A DNA stretch of 64,000 nucleotides from NCBI GenBank assembly GCA_963784675.1, contig CAWASE010000012.1, positions 124,001 to 188,000 on the forward strand, read 5' to 3'. Positions 26,874-36,045 of the stretch are shown here, one piece after another (position 1 is the first letter of the stretch; the number at the start of each line of letters is the position of its first letter). The notes beneath the pieces are model-generated. The model was not told where the DNA came from. It made no database searches and was given only the letters and a program-made list of their open reading frames with translations. Source of the DNA: SCTD01 sp963784675 (GTDB lineage Bacteria > Actinomycetota > Actinomycetes > Mycobacteriales > SCTD01). A program made the position numbers and the translations under genes.

Positions 26874-27662
26874 CTACGCCGGCCAGCGCGTGACGTAGGC
26901 CGCCAGGAGGTCGTAGTGCTGCGGTCGGACGTTGTCGTCCAGCGGGACCGTGACGATCGGCCTGCCCTCGGACTCGGCGACGAACAGCGCCGGGTCGTTG
27001 CAGTCGGCCAGCGCCAGCGTGTCGATGCCGGCCTGGCACGCCGCGCCGGCCCAGCCGTGGTCGCCGACGACGAGGTCGGGCGGGGCCTCGCCGAGGGCTG
27101 CCAGCAGCGCCTGCATCGGCTCGGGGGCGTGGGTGTGCAACAGCTGCCCGCCGGTGGCCAGCACGTGCACCCCGTTGACGGCGCGGACGTGCCGGGGGCG
27201 GCTCTGGCCCCAGTCCTGCTCCCACGGCCAGGACCAGTCCGGCTCGGGGAGCAGGATCTCGCAGCCGGCGGCGGCGAGCGCTGCCGCCACCCGCAGGTGC
27301 AGCGCGAGCGTCCCGGTGGGGTGGCCGGTGGCCAGCAGGACACGCTCGCGCCGTCGCGCGGCCTCGCCCAGCCGTGCCCGCCACCGGTCGAGCGCGGCCA
27401 GCGTCAGGTCGGGGTCGATGGTGTCGGCGCCCTCGATGTGCTCGCGGTCGGCGCTGATGCCGCACAGCCGCACCATGATGTCGACGACGTCCTCGGCGGT
27501 ATAGCTGCGGGTCGGGACCAGGCCGAAGTCGTAGTTCTCGCGTCCCTGCGCCATCCGGGCGGCGTTGCGGAGGTTGTTCTCGCGGGTGGTCTCGACCTCG
27601 CCGGCGATCCGGTGGCGCAGCAGGTGCGCGCGCAGCGCGTCGCGTCCGGGTGCCTCAGCCAC
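26874..27662 (-). CDS. Conserved actinobacterial putative phosphatase
   Basis: 262 aa. Readable features are LLATGHPTGTLALHLR, EILLPEPDWSWPWE, DLVVGDHGWAGAACQAG and DTLALADCNDPALF. Homologues in Streptomyces in the same neighbourhood (next to AcuC and the BdtA-like gene) are annotated as phosphatases, although no HAD or PP2C motif can be seen. DHGWAG and ADCNDP may contribute metal or active-site residues. The start overlaps the AcuC stop by 8 bases. Biochemical activity is not established from sequence. Confidence 0.7.
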   Translation of the reverse strand: MAEAPGRDALRAHLLRHRIAGEVETTRENNLRNAARMAQGRENYDFGLVPTRSYTAEDVVDIMVRLCGISADREHIEGADTIDPDLTLAALDRWRARLGEAARRRERVLLATGHPTGTLALHLRVAAALAAAGCEILLPEPDWSWPWEQDWGQSRPRHVRAVNGVHVLATGGQLLHTHAPEPMQALLAALGEAPPDLVVGDHGWAGAACQAGIDTLALADCNDPALFVAESEGRPIVTVPLDDNVRPQHYDLLAAYVTRWPA

Positions 27663-28848
27663 CGGCGGCCATCGCGTCCAGGCCCAGGTGCGGGAAGACC
27701 GCCTCCCGCGTCTCGCGGACGGCCCGGTCGACAGCGTCGTCCGGGTCGCCGGGGCCGCCCTCCCACGGGGTGAACTCCGCGGTGCGGCCGTCGCTCAGGC
27801 GCAGCGGCGCCACCTCGCGGCCCCGCTCGGAGGCTGTCGCGCGCCAGTCTGCGGGGGTCTCGACGTCGCCGACCGGTGCGCCGGTCACCTCGGCGAGCAG
27901 CGACGTCCAGGCCCGCGGCACGACCTGCACCGGCTCGTAGCCGCCGCCCCCGACGACGATCCACTTCCCGCCGCAGAGCTCGTGCGCGAGCTCGTGCAGC
28001 CGGGCGTAGGCGGCCTGCTGCCCGTCGACGCTCATCAACAGGTGGGCGAGCGGGTCCAGCGCATGGGTGTCGCAGCCGTGCTGGGTGAGCATCACCTGCG
28101 GCGCGAAGGCGCGCAGCACCGGCGGCACGACGGCGTCGAAGGCCCGCAGCCAGCCGGCGTCGCCGGTGCCCATCGGCAGGGCGACGTTGACGTTCCGGCC
28201 GAGCCCGTCACCGCTGCCGACCTGGTCGGCCCAGCCCGTCCCGGGGAACAGCGTGCGCCCGCTCTCGTGCATCGACACCGTGAGCACGCGCGGGTCGTCG
28301 TAGAACGCCGCCTCCACCCCGTCGCCGTGGTGGACGTCGACGTCGACGTACGCGACGCGGGTCGCGCCGGCCTGCAGCAGCCAGGCGATCGCCACGGCCG
28401 GGTCGTCGTAGACGCAGAATCCGGACGCCCGGTCGCGCATCGCATGGTGCAGGCCCCCGGACAGGTTCACCGCGTGCTGCGCCGTACCGGTCCAGACCGC
28501 CTTGGCGGCATCGACGCTGGCTCCGGTGACGAGCGCCGCCGCCTCGTGCATGCGCGGGAAGACGGGCACGTCGCCCGTACCCAGGCCCCACCGGAGCGAC
28601 AGCCGGCCCATCAGGTCGTCCGGCGCGCGCTTCACGCTCGCGACGTACAGCGGGTCGTGGACGAGCTCGAGCAGGTCGTCGCCCGCCGGCTCCGGCCCCC
28701 GCACCGTGACTCCCGGACGCTCGAGCACCCCGAGCTGGCCGGCGAGCGCCATCGTCAGCTCGAGCCGCAGCGGACGCAGCGGATGGCTCGGTCCGAAGTC
28801 GTAGTCGGTGAAGACGTCGTCCCAGACGACCAGGGTGGAGTCGCTCAT
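27655..28848 (-). CDS. acuC: AcuC-like histone-deacetylase-family hydrolase
   Basis: 397 aa. Zinc-binding and catalytic residues are visible in VNLSGGLHHAM, YVDVDVHHGDGVE and TQHGCDTHALDP, and the Gly-rich loop is VVGGGGYEPV. Family members deacetylate protein lysines (for example acetyl-CoA synthetase) or small acetylated amines. ATG 28848 is chosen (a GAGGAT -10-like hexamer lies six bases upstream); the frame extends upstream without a better start. It overlaps the putative phosphatase gene by 8 bases. Confidence 0.9.
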   Translation of the reverse strand: MSDSTLVVWDDVFTDYDFGPSHPLRPLRLELTMALAGQLGVLERPGVTVRGPEPAGDDLLELVHDPLYVASVKRAPDDLMGRLSLRWGLGTGDVPVFPRMHEAAALVTGASVDAAKAVWTGTAQHAVNLSGGLHHAMRDRASGFCVYDDPAVAIAWLLQAGATRVAYVDVDVHHGDGVEAAFYDDPRVLTVSMHESGRTLFPGTGWADQVGSGDGLGRNVNVALPMGTGDAGWLRAFDAVVPPVLRAFAPQVMLTQHGCDTHALDPLAHLLMSVDGQQAAYARLHELAHELCGGKWIVVGGGGYEPVQVVPRAWTSLLAEVTGAPVGDVETPADWRATASERGREVAPLRLSDGRTAEFTPWEGGPGDPDDAVDRAVRETREAVFPHLGLDAMAAGG

Positions 28849-28897
28849 GACCCCATCCTCTCCCCTGTCGCCGCCGCGACGCGCGTCGGCGGTACCC

Positions 28898-30085
28898 CTA
28901 CTCCGAACGCAGCGCGACCACCGGCTCCAGCCGCCCGGCCCGACGCGCCGGCACGACGCCGAAGAAGATGCCGACGGCGGCACTGACCGCGAAGGCCAGC
29001 GTCGGCGACCACCAGGTGATCTGCGCCGGCAGCTGGTCGATCACCGCCGACAGGCCGAGCGAGCCACCGACCCCCAGGGCGATCCCGAGCACGCCGCCGA
29101 TGCTGGTGAGCAGGACGGCCTCCAGCAGGAACTGCAGGGTGATGTCGCGGGTGCGGGCGCCGACGGCCTTGCGCAGCCCGATCTCGCGGGTCCGCTCGCG
29201 CACGCTCACCAGCATGATGTTGCTGACGCCCACCCCGCCGACCAGCAGGCTGATCGCGGCGATGGCCGCCAGGAAGGTGGTGAGCAGGCCGAGGATCTTG
29301 CCGACGGTCCCCAGGATCTCGTCCTGCGTGACGGCGCTGAACTCCTCGTCGGGATAGCGGTCGGTGAGCACCTTCAGGGCGGTGCGGCGCGTGCGGTCCA
29401 GGCTGTCGACGCTGACCGACTGCAGCGCGAAGCCGTCGACCCGGTCGGAGCCGAACAGCCGCTGCGCCGCGGTGATCGGCACGTGCACCTCGTTGTTGCG
29501 GTCCGCGCCCAGGCTCGACGGCACCGGCCCGAACACTCCGACCACCCGGAACCGCACCCCGCTGATCGCGACCGTGCGGCCGAGCGGGTCGGCGCCCTCG
29601 AACAGCGTCCGCGCCAGCCCGCTGCCGAGCACGGCCACGCGGCGTCGGGTGTCGACGTCGCTCTGGCGCAGGTAGCTGCCGCGCGCCAGCTTGCGCTGGA
29701 TCACCTTCGGCGTCGCGGGGTTGGTGCCGTTGACGGTCGCGTACGCCTCCCGCGTGCCTGCGCGCACCGTCTCGCCGCTGGTGAGCGTCACCGCGACCCC
29801 GTCCGGCTGACCGATGGCCCGGCCGATGTCCGCGGCGTCGTCCAGGGTCAGGTTGCTGCGGGTCGGCGCCGAACCGAAGTCGAGCTTGCCCGGCACGATG
29901 ATCACCAGGTTCGAGCCGAGGCCCTGGACCTGCTGCGTCACCTCCCGCTGCGCCCCGGTGCCGATGGCGACGAGCACCACGACCGACGCGACGCCGATGA
30001 CGACGCCCAGCATCGTCAGCAGGCTGCGGAGCCGGTTCGCCCGCAGGGCCGTGACGGCCACCCGGAGAGCCTCTGCCACCCTCAC
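28898..30085 (-). CDS. MacB-type ABC transporter permease
   Basis: 395 aa, one N-terminal helix (LLTMLGVVIGVASVVVLVAI), a large extracytoplasmic domain (MacB_PCD type, with GSNLVIIVPG) and three C-terminal helices around GLLTTFLAAIAAISLLVGG, SNIMLVSVRERTREIGLRKA and WWSPTLAFAVSAAVGIFFG, ending PARRAGRLEPVVALRSE. This is the FtsX/MacB topology. GTG 30085 overlaps the ATPase stop by 4 bases. With the two genes upstream it forms a MacAB-like exporter for peptides, lipids or drugs; no outer-membrane component is expected in this Gram-positive. Confidence 0.92.
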   Translation of the reverse strand: MRVAEALRVAVTALRANRLRSLLTMLGVVIGVASVVVLVAIGTGAQREVTQQVQGLGSNLVIIVPGKLDFGSAPTRSNLTLDDAADIGRAIGQPDGVAVTLTSGETVRAGTREAYATVNGTNPATPKVIQRKLARGSYLRQSDVDTRRRVAVLGSGLARTLFEGADPLGRTVAISGVRFRVVGVFGPVPSSLGADRNNEVHVPITAAQRLFGSDRVDGFALQSVSVDSLDRTRRTALKVLTDRYPDEEFSAVTQDEILGTVGKILGLLTTFLAAIAAISLLVGGVGVSNIMLVSVRERTREIGLRKAVGARTRDITLQFLLEAVLLTSIGGVLGIALGVGGSLGLSAVIDQLPAQITWWSPTLAFAVSAAVGIFFGVVPARRAGRLEPVVALRSE

Positions 30086-30903
30086 GGACGGCTCCCGCGA
30101 CGGCGCGCGGCGCGCGGCGGCGTAGACGTGGCGGGGTCCGCAGGCGCCGACCCCTGGAGACGGCCCGACGAGGCGGAGGTGCCGAGGGACGTGGCGGCGG
30201 TCGCGGCGGCGCCCGCGCGGCCGTCGCTCACCAGCCCGTCCCGCACCCGGATCTGGCGACGAGCCCGGCCGGCCACCTCCAGGTCGTGGGTCACCAGCAC
30301 CACCGCCACGCCCTGCTCGGCGTTCAGCCGCTCGAGCAGCAGCATGACCTCCTCGCCGTTGCGGGTGTCGAGGTTGCCGGTCGGCTCGTCGGCCAGCAGC
30401 ACCTTCGGCTCGCCCACCAGGGCCCGGGCGATCGCCACCCGTTGCTGCTCGCCGCCGGACAGCTGCGAGGGACGGTGGTCCAGCCGGTGCCCCATGCCGA
30501 CGCGCTCCAGCGCCTCCTGCGCCCGCCGTCGCCGCTCGCTGCGCCGGACCCCGCGGTACACCAGCGGCATGCCCACGTTGTCGACCGCGCTGGTGCGCCC
30601 GAGCAGCTGGAACGCCTGGAAGACGAACCCGATCGTGGCGTTGCGCACCTGGGCCAGCTCGTCCCCCGACAGCGCGGCGACGTCGCGCCCGTCGACGCGC
30701 AGCACGCCGGTCGTCGGGCGGTCCAGACCTCCGAGCAGGTGCATCAACGTCGACTTCCCGGACCCGGACGGTCCGACGACGGCGGCATAGTCGCCCTGCT
30801 CGACGGTGAGCGAGACGCCGCGCAGGGCGTGCACCACCACGCCGTCCAGGTCGTAGGAGCGCGTGACGTCGACCGCTTCCAGCGCCGGCGGCCTGCGGCT
30901 CAC
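30082..30903 (-). CDS. ABC transporter ATP-binding protein (MacB/LolD-type)
   Basis: 273 aa. Walker A VGPSGSGKST, Q-loop FVFQAFQLLG, signature QLSGGEQQRVAIARAL, Walker B KVLLADEPTGNLD and switch His VTHD are all intact. The C-terminal about 45 residues form a Ser/Ala/Arg-rich extension beyond the usual length. It overlaps the adaptor gene (ATGA) and the permease gene (GTGA) by 4 bases each, so the three are translated together. Confidence 0.94.
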   Translation of the reverse strand: MSRRPPALEAVDVTRSYDLDGVVVHALRGVSLTVEQGDYAAVVGPSGSGKSTLMHLLGGLDRPTTGVLRVDGRDVAALSGDELAQVRNATIGFVFQAFQLLGRTSAVDNVGMPLVYRGVRRSERRRRAQEALERVGMGHRLDHRPSQLSGGEQQRVAIARALVGEPKVLLADEPTGNLDTRNGEEVMLLLERLNAEQGVAVVLVTHDLEVAGRARRQIRVRDGLVSDGRAGAAATAATSLGTSASSGRLQGSAPADPATSTPPRAARRRGSRP

Positions 30904-32228
30904 GACGTGACGGCCTGCCCGTCGCGCAGCCGGTCGACGTCCCGGACGACCACCCGCTCACCGGCCCGGACCCCCGAGGTGACCTCGACCCGGTCGTCAC
31001 CCTCGGCGCCGAGCCGCACCTCACGCCGCTCGGCCGTGCCGTCCGCCACGACGAACACCGCCGCGCCACCACCGTCGCGCAGCACCGCGGCGCTCGCCAC
31101 CGCGACGACGTCGCGCGCGACCTTCACCTGCAGCGCCACGACCGCGCTCATGCCCGGACGCGGTCGCGGTGCGGCCCCGTCACCGTCGCGCCCGGCGCCG
31201 AGCGCGAGCCGGACGCGATAGGTCACGCCACCACCGGCCGAGGTCGTCGGCGCGACGTCGACCGCCTCGACCCGGCCCTGGTAGACCGCGTCGGGCACGG
31301 CGTCGAGCTGGACGCTGGCCGCGATGCCCGTGGCGACGAGCAGCACGTCGGTCTCGTCGACCTCGGCGACGACGCTGAGCCCGGCGAGATCGGTGACGGT
31401 CAGCAGCGGAGCGCCGGACGACACCCGCGTCCCGGGCAGCAGGCCCTGCGTCGTCGTGGTCAAGGCCGCTCCGGAGCCGCCGACGGCCCCCGCGGCCAGC
31501 CCCTGCAGCGACGACGGCAGCTGGCTGAGCAGACCGGAGACGTCGGTCCCGCCGGCCGCCGCCTGACCGGCACCCAGGGTCACCACGCCGGCCATCGGAG
31601 CCCGCACCGTCAGCGCCTCCACCGCCGCGCGCGCTGCCTCGACCGCGGCGTCGGCCTGGGCGCGCTGGCTGGCGGCGAACGCCGTGAGCGCCCCCTGCAG
31701 GCCGGCCGCGCCCGCGTCGACCTGCTCGAGGCTGCTGCGCGCCAGTCGCGAGGCGGCGGCGTACTGCTGCTCGGAGCGGGCGACGGCCTGCTCCGCGGCG
31801 GCCCGGGCCGCCGGGTCGGAGATCTGTGCCGCGGCGGCCCGACCGGCGTCGAAGGACGAGCGCGCCGCGGCGTCGAGCTGGTCCTGCATCGGACGCAGGT
31901 CCGCCCGCGGGATCCGGGTCGTGGTGGTCGCTCCGGCCCGTGCCGCCAGCGCCTGCTGCAGCCGCTGCTGCGCGGCGGGGCTCGACAGCCGGACCAGCAC
32001 CGCTCCGGTCTCGACGGTCGCGCCGTCCTCGACCAGCACCGCCTCGACCGTCGCGTCCGCGGGCGCCGTCAGCGCTGCGGTGGCGCGGGCGGCCACGGAG
32101 CCGGGGGCCTCGACGAGCTCGGCGACGTTCGCGCGCCCCACCTCGGCGGTCTGCACCCGCGCCGCACCGTCGCTCGAGCAGCCGGTGACCAACAGGCCGG
32201 CGCAGGCCAGGACGAGCAGGGGCTTCAC
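30900..32228 (-). CDS. MacA-like periplasmic-adaptor lipoprotein
   Basis: 442 aa. The start is GTG 32228, giving a lipoprotein signal with lipobox LLVTGC; a TACGCT -10 (32240-32235) is six bases upstream. Residues about 40-90 form the first half of a biotinyl-lipoyl fold (EAPGSVAARATAALTAPADA), followed by an Ala-rich helical hairpin (residues about 95-215), the second lipoyl half (LTVRAPMAGVVTLGAG) and beta-barrel domains. This is the HlyD/RND membrane-fusion layout. It heads the transporter operon. Confidence 0.88.
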   Translation of the reverse strand: MKPLLVLACAGLLVTGCSSDGAARVQTAEVGRANVAELVEAPGSVAARATAALTAPADATVEAVLVEDGATVETGAVLVRLSSPAAQQRLQQALAARAGATTTTRIPRADLRPMQDQLDAAARSSFDAGRAAAAQISDPAARAAAEQAVARSEQQYAAASRLARSSLEQVDAGAAGLQGALTAFAASQRAQADAAVEAARAAVEALTVRAPMAGVVTLGAGQAAAGGTDVSGLLSQLPSSLQGLAAGAVGGSGAALTTTTQGLLPGTRVSSGAPLLTVTDLAGLSVVAEVDETDVLLVATGIAASVQLDAVPDAVYQGRVEAVDVAPTTSAGGGVTYRVRLALGAGRDGDGAAPRPRPGMSAVVALQVKVARDVVAVASAAVLRDGGGAAVFVVADGTAERREVRLGAEGDDRVEVTSGVRAGERVVVRDVDRLRDGQAVTS

Positions 32229-32362
32229 CGGCACAGCGTACGGAGGTCCGGCCGTCCGCGCCCGCCCGGAGCGCCTCCCCGGGCACACGACCGGACCCTC
32301 GTCCAGACGCCGGGCGCGGCGTCCGCGACGGCTCCGGCGCCCGCCTCAGGAGCCGGGTCTGT

Positions 32363-33169
32363 TCAGCCGCCGGCGGCCAGCTGCACGGAGCGGTCGCGCG
32401 CAGCCTCGATCGCCGCGAGCATCGCGGCGCGGACGCCGTGGTCCTCCATCGTGCGGATCGCGGCGATCGTCGTACCCCCGGGCGAGGTCACGGCCTCTCG
32501 CAGCAGCACCGGGTGCTCGCCCGACTCGCGCAGCATGCGGGCGGAACCGACCGCCGTCTGCACGATCAGCTCCGCCGCCACCGCCCGCGGCAGGCCGAGG
32601 AGGATGCCGGCGTCGATCATCGCCTCGACGAGGAAGAAGAAGTAGGCCGGGCCGCTGCCCGACAGCGCCGTCACGGCGTCCTGCTGCGTCTCGGGCACGC
32701 GGACGACCTTGCCCACCTTGCTCAGCAGGTCCTCGACGGTCTGCAGGTGCTCGGCGCCGGCGTGCGAGCCGGGGCTGATCGCCGACATCGCCTCGTCGAC
32801 GAACACCGGGGTGTTGGTCATGACGCGGACGACCGGCGTGCCGGCGGGGACCAGCTCCTCGACCAGCGAGGTGGTGATCCCGGCCGCCATCGAGACCACG
32901 AGCGTCTGCGGGCGCAGGTGCGGACCGACGTCGGCGAGCAGCGCCCGCATGTCCTGCGGCTTGACCACCAGCAGGACGACGTCCGCCTGCGCGGCGGCCT
33001 CTTCCGGGCTCGGCGTAAGAACGCCGTAGCGGGAGCCGATCTCGGCGGCACGCTCGGCATAGCGCTCGGCGGCCAGCAGCGAGCCGGCAGGGGTCCCGGA
33101 CCGCAGCAGCCCGGAGAGCAGGGCCTCGCCGAGCTTGCCGACGCCCAGCAGGGCGATGGTCGTGGTCAT
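32363..33169 (-). CDS. proC: Pyrroline-5-carboxylate reductase
   Basis: 268 aa. It makes proline from pyrroline-5-carboxylate with NAD(P)H. IALLGVGKLGEALLSGLL is the Rossmann motif, VVLLVVKPQDM and VVRVMTNTPVFV follow, and the family signature is seen in ALSGSGPAYFFFLVEAM and VTSPGGTTIAAI. ATG 33169 overlaps the proline-dehydrogenase stop by 4 bases. Confidence 0.95.
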   Translation of the reverse strand: MTTTIALLGVGKLGEALLSGLLRSGTPAGSLLAAERYAERAAEIGSRYGVLTPSPEEAAAQADVVLLVVKPQDMRALLADVGPHLRPQTLVVSMAAGITTSLVEELVPAGTPVVRVMTNTPVFVDEAMSAISPGSHAGAEHLQTVEDLLSKVGKVVRVPETQQDAVTALSGSGPAYFFFLVEAMIDAGILLGLPRAVAAELIVQTAVGSARMLRESGEHPVLLREAVTSPGGTTIAAIRTMEDHGVRAAMLAAIEAARDRSVQLAAGG

Positions 33170-34086
33170 GAGCGGCTCAGCAGCGCGCGGAGGAAGAAGC
33201 TCAGGTTGGCAGGGCGTTCGGCGAGTCGGCGCATGAGGTAGCCGTACCACTCGTCGCCGTACGGCGTGTAGACGCGGACGGTGTGACCGGCCGCGGCCAG
33301 CCGCTCCTGCTCCCGCGGACGGATGCCGTAGAGCAGCTGGAACTCGTACGTCCCGGGCGCTCGGCCGCCCGACAGCGCAGCCTCGATCATGGCCGGGTCG
33401 TGGGTGGCGACCATCGGGTAGCCGGCGCCGTCCATGAGCACCTGCAGGCAGCGGCGGTAGGACGCGTCGACCTGCTCGGCGTCCTGGAAGGCGACGCTCT
33501 CGGGTTCGGCGTAGGCGCCCTTGCACAGGCGCACGCGGCTGCCCGCCCCCGCCAGCGCGCGGCAGTCTTCTTCGGTGCGGACCAGATAGGCCTGCACGAC
33601 CGCGCCGGTGCTCGGGAAGTCCGCCCGCAGCCGCCGCAGCGTCGCGAGGGTGCGGTCGGTCGTGGTGTGGTCCTCCATGTCGAGGGTGACGGTGGTGCCG
33701 GCCGTGGCGGCCGCGGCACAGATGCGTCGGGCACCCGTCTCGGCCAGCTCGTCCGACAGCGTCTGGCCGACGGCCGACAGCTTGACCGACACCTCGACCC
33801 GACCGCCCGAGGTCAGTCCGGCGGCGTGCAGCTTCGCGAGCAGGTCCAGGTAGGCCTGCACCGTCGCCTCGGCCCGCGCCGCGTCGGTGGTGTCCTCGCC
33901 GAGGTGGTCCAGGCTGACCGCCAGGCCCTTCCCGACGAGCGCGGCGGCGGCGCGTACCGCGTCGTCGGCCGCCTCCCCGGCGACGAACCGGCGCACCACC
34001 TGGCGGCTGACCGGCGCACCGCCGACGAGCTTCTCGATGCGGGCGCTGCGGGCGGCAGCCAGGATCAGCGAGCGGGGCGTCAGCAC
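33166..34086 (-). CDS. Proline dehydrogenase (monofunctional)
   Basis: 306 aa. A flavin-dependent TIM-barrel enzyme that oxidises proline to pyrroline-5-carboxylate. Motifs are VSVKLSAVGQ (substrate Lys), TLDMEDHTTTD, VQAYLVRTEEDC, VRLCKGAYAEPE, ATHDPAMIEAA, FQLLYGIRP and the C-terminal YLMRRLAERPAN. GTG 34086 carries a TACCGT -10 (34098-34093) six bases upstream, suggesting a leaderless mRNA. The P5C dehydrogenase partner is not nearby; the coupled gene instead is proC, which runs the opposite reaction. Confidence 0.93.
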   Translation of the reverse strand: MLTPRSLILAAARSARIEKLVGGAPVSRQVVRRFVAGEAADDAVRAAAALVGKGLAVSLDHLGEDTTDAARAEATVQAYLDLLAKLHAAGLTSGGRVEVSVKLSAVGQTLSDELAETGARRICAAAATAGTTVTLDMEDHTTTDRTLATLRRLRADFPSTGAVVQAYLVRTEEDCRALAGAGSRVRLCKGAYAEPESVAFQDAEQVDASYRRCLQVLMDGAGYPMVATHDPAMIEAALSGGRAPGTYEFQLLYGIRPREQERLAAAGHTVRVYTPYGDEWYGYLMRRLAERPANLSFFLRALLSRS

Positions 34087-34144
34087 GCCGCCACGGTACG
34101 ACCCGCGCTCCCACGGCCTGTCCACACCGCGCCGGCCACCGACA

Positions 34145-35230
34145 ATGGTGGCCGTGCCCACCCGCTGCGACGTCCTGGTCGTCGGCTGCGGGCCCGTGGG
34201 CGCCGTCCTGGCCGCCCGGCTGGGCGCGCGTGGCCTGGACGTCGTCGTGGTCGAGCGGACCACCGAGGTGCATCCGCTCCCGCGCGCGGTCGCTGCCGAC
34301 GACCAGGTGCAGCACCTGCTCGACACCGTCGCCCCCGGGTTGCTCGACGGGGCGGTGCGCGACGTCGGCGTCCGACTGGTGGACCGCCGCCACCGTGAGC
34401 TCGGCGCGCTGCGCTTCCCGCCCGGGCCGCACGGACACCCCGGCCTGACGCTGTTCTCCCAGCCCGAGCTGGAGCACCGCCTGCGCCCGGTCGTCGCGGC
34501 GTCGGCCGACCTGCGTCTCGGCGTCGGCCTGGCCGGGCTCGCGCAGGACGCGTCCGGCGTGAGCGCCGTCCTGGACGACGGAGCGACGCTCCGGACGCGC
34601 TGGCTGGTCGGGACCGACGGTGCCGGCTCCCTCGTGCGTCAGGCGGCCGGGATCGCCTGGACGGGAAGGGACCTGGCCCGCTGGCTCGTCGTCGACGTCG
34701 CAGGCGCGGTGGCTCGGCCGGGCCTGACCTACACCTGCGACCCCGACCGGCCGCAGGTCGACATGCCGGTACCCGGCGGACACCGCTGGGAGTGGTTGCT
34801 GCGCGAGGACGAGCAGGTGCCCGACCCGGCAGCGCTGCTGTCGCGCGACGTCGACCCGACCTCGGTCCGGGTCGTGCGGGCGGCGCCCTACCGCTACGGC
34901 GCGCGCAGCGCCGCACGCTGGCAGCGCGGACGGGTGCTGCTGGCCGGCGACGCCGCGCACACCATGCCGCCGTTCGCCGGGCAGGGCCTGGGCGCCGGGG
35001 TGCGCGACGCGGTCCTGCTCGCGGACCTGCTGGCCACCGGCGACCCGTCGACGTATGAGTCGCGACGGGCGCCGCACGTGCGCGAGATGACGCGGTTGTC
35101 GCTGCTGCTCGGCGCCGTGGTCGAGGCGCGCCACGGCACCGCGGTCCGGGACCTGCTCCTGCGCGGCGCCTTCGGTGCACCTCGGCTGGGGCCCTGGTTG
35201 CGCAGGGGCGGGCCCCGCCGCCCGGACTGA
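34145..35230 (+). CDS. FAD-dependent monooxygenase (PHBH family)
   Basis: 361 aa. The FAD Rossmann motif is VLVVGCGPVGAVLAARLG, the NADPH/FAD DG motif is LVGTDGAGSLVRQAAG and the GD motif is VLLAGDAAHTMPPFAGQGL. It hydroxylates an aromatic or polyketide-like substrate; which one is not evident. It is compact compared with 500-aa members that carry a C-terminal thioredoxin-like domain. ATG 34145 is used; GTG 34154 is an alternative. It is transcribed away from the proline dehydrogenase gene with a short shared promoter region. Confidence 0.88.
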   Translation: MVAVPTRCDVLVVGCGPVGAVLAARLGARGLDVVVVERTTEVHPLPRAVAADDQVQHLLDTVAPGLLDGAVRDVGVRLVDRRHRELGALRFPPGPHGHPGLTLFSQPELEHRLRPVVAASADLRLGVGLAGLAQDASGVSAVLDDGATLRTRWLVGTDGAGSLVRQAAGIAWTGRDLARWLVVDVAGAVARPGLTYTCDPDRPQVDMPVPGGHRWEWLLREDEQVPDPAALLSRDVDPTSVRVVRAAPYRYGARSAARWQRGRVLLAGDAAHTMPPFAGQGLGAGVRDAVLLADLLATGDPSTYESRRAPHVREMTRLSLLLGAVVEARHGTAVRDLLLRGAFGAPRLGPWLRRGGPRRPD

Positions 35231-35240
35231 GCCGGACCCG

Positions 35241-36023
35241 CTACGCGTCCAGCAGCCAGCTGCGGCCGGCCGCCCAGGCCTCGCTGCTCGGATCGATCGG
35301 GTCGCGGTGGTTGCCGGGACTCTCGACCAGGCTGACGCCGCTGCGCGCGGCGTAGACGCGCGACCGCTCGACCGGGATCGTCTCGTCGTCGACACCGTGG
35401 ACGACCAGCGTCGGGACGGGCGGCGCGCCCCGACGGAGCGGATCGGCCTGCGCCCAGCGGGTCGGGACGCTGTCGGCGGTGCCGCCGAGCAGCAGCTCGG
35501 CCGGCCCCCTGGCCCGCGCCAGGTCGGTCACCGGGGCCAGCGCCAGGACCCGCCGGACCGGCACGACCGGCGCCGCGCCGACCGCCCCCGCCGGCAGCGA
35601 GACCCGGGCGCCGGCCCACAGCGCCAGCTGGCCGCCCGCGGAGTGCCCGACCACGTCGACCCGCGACAGGTCCAGCCCGCGGTCGAGGCCGGCCAGCGCG
35701 TCGATGCCGTCCGCGACGTCGTCGAACGTCATCGGCCAACCGCCTCCGCCGCCACCGCGGCGCAGCCCGGAGCCCGGACCGACCCGGCGGTACTCCAGGT
35801 TCCAGACGGCGAACCCGACGCCGACGAGGTCGCGCGCCAGCGGACGGCACAGGAGCTTGCCGTACTGCGTGCGCCAGTAGCCCCCGTGCAGCAGCACCGC
35901 GACCGGGTGGGGACCGGTCCCGGCCGGCAGGTACAGCTCGGCGACCTGCGAGGGGTCAGCGCCCAGCCGGTGCGTCTCCGGCCGGGCCAGCGCCGAGAGC
36001 GCGATCTTCAGCGGCAGGTTCAC
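35241..36023 (-). CDS. Alpha/beta-hydrolase (kynurenine-formamidase-like esterase)
   Basis: 260 aa. The oxyanion motif HGGYW, nucleophile elbow GHSAGGQ, acid in VHGVDDETIP and His in GNHRDPID form a complete catalytic set. HGGYW is typical of esterases related to kynurenine formamidase. Substrate not determined. GTG 36023 has a TACCCT -10 (36036-36031) seven bases upstream. It converges with the monooxygenase, leaving 10 bases between them. Confidence 0.85.
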   Translation of the reverse strand: MNLPLKIALSALARPETHRLGADPSQVAELYLPAGTGPHPVAVLLHGGYWRTQYGKLLCRPLARDLVGVGFAVWNLEYRRVGPGSGLRRGGGGGGWPMTFDDVADGIDALAGLDRGLDLSRVDVVGHSAGGQLALWAGARVSLPAGAVGAAPVVPVRRVLALAPVTDLARARGPAELLLGGTADSVPTRWAQADPLRRGAPPVPTLVVHGVDDETIPVERSRVYAARSGVSLVESPGNHRDPIDPSSEAWAAGRSWLLDA

Positions 36024-36045
36024 CAGCGCCAGGGTAGGCCTTCCG

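Noticed and set aside
32363..35395. 1010-codon minus-strand frame
   Set aside because: Only its last 268 codons (proC) are real; the rest is antisense or out-of-frame sequence of the monooxygenase and PRODH.
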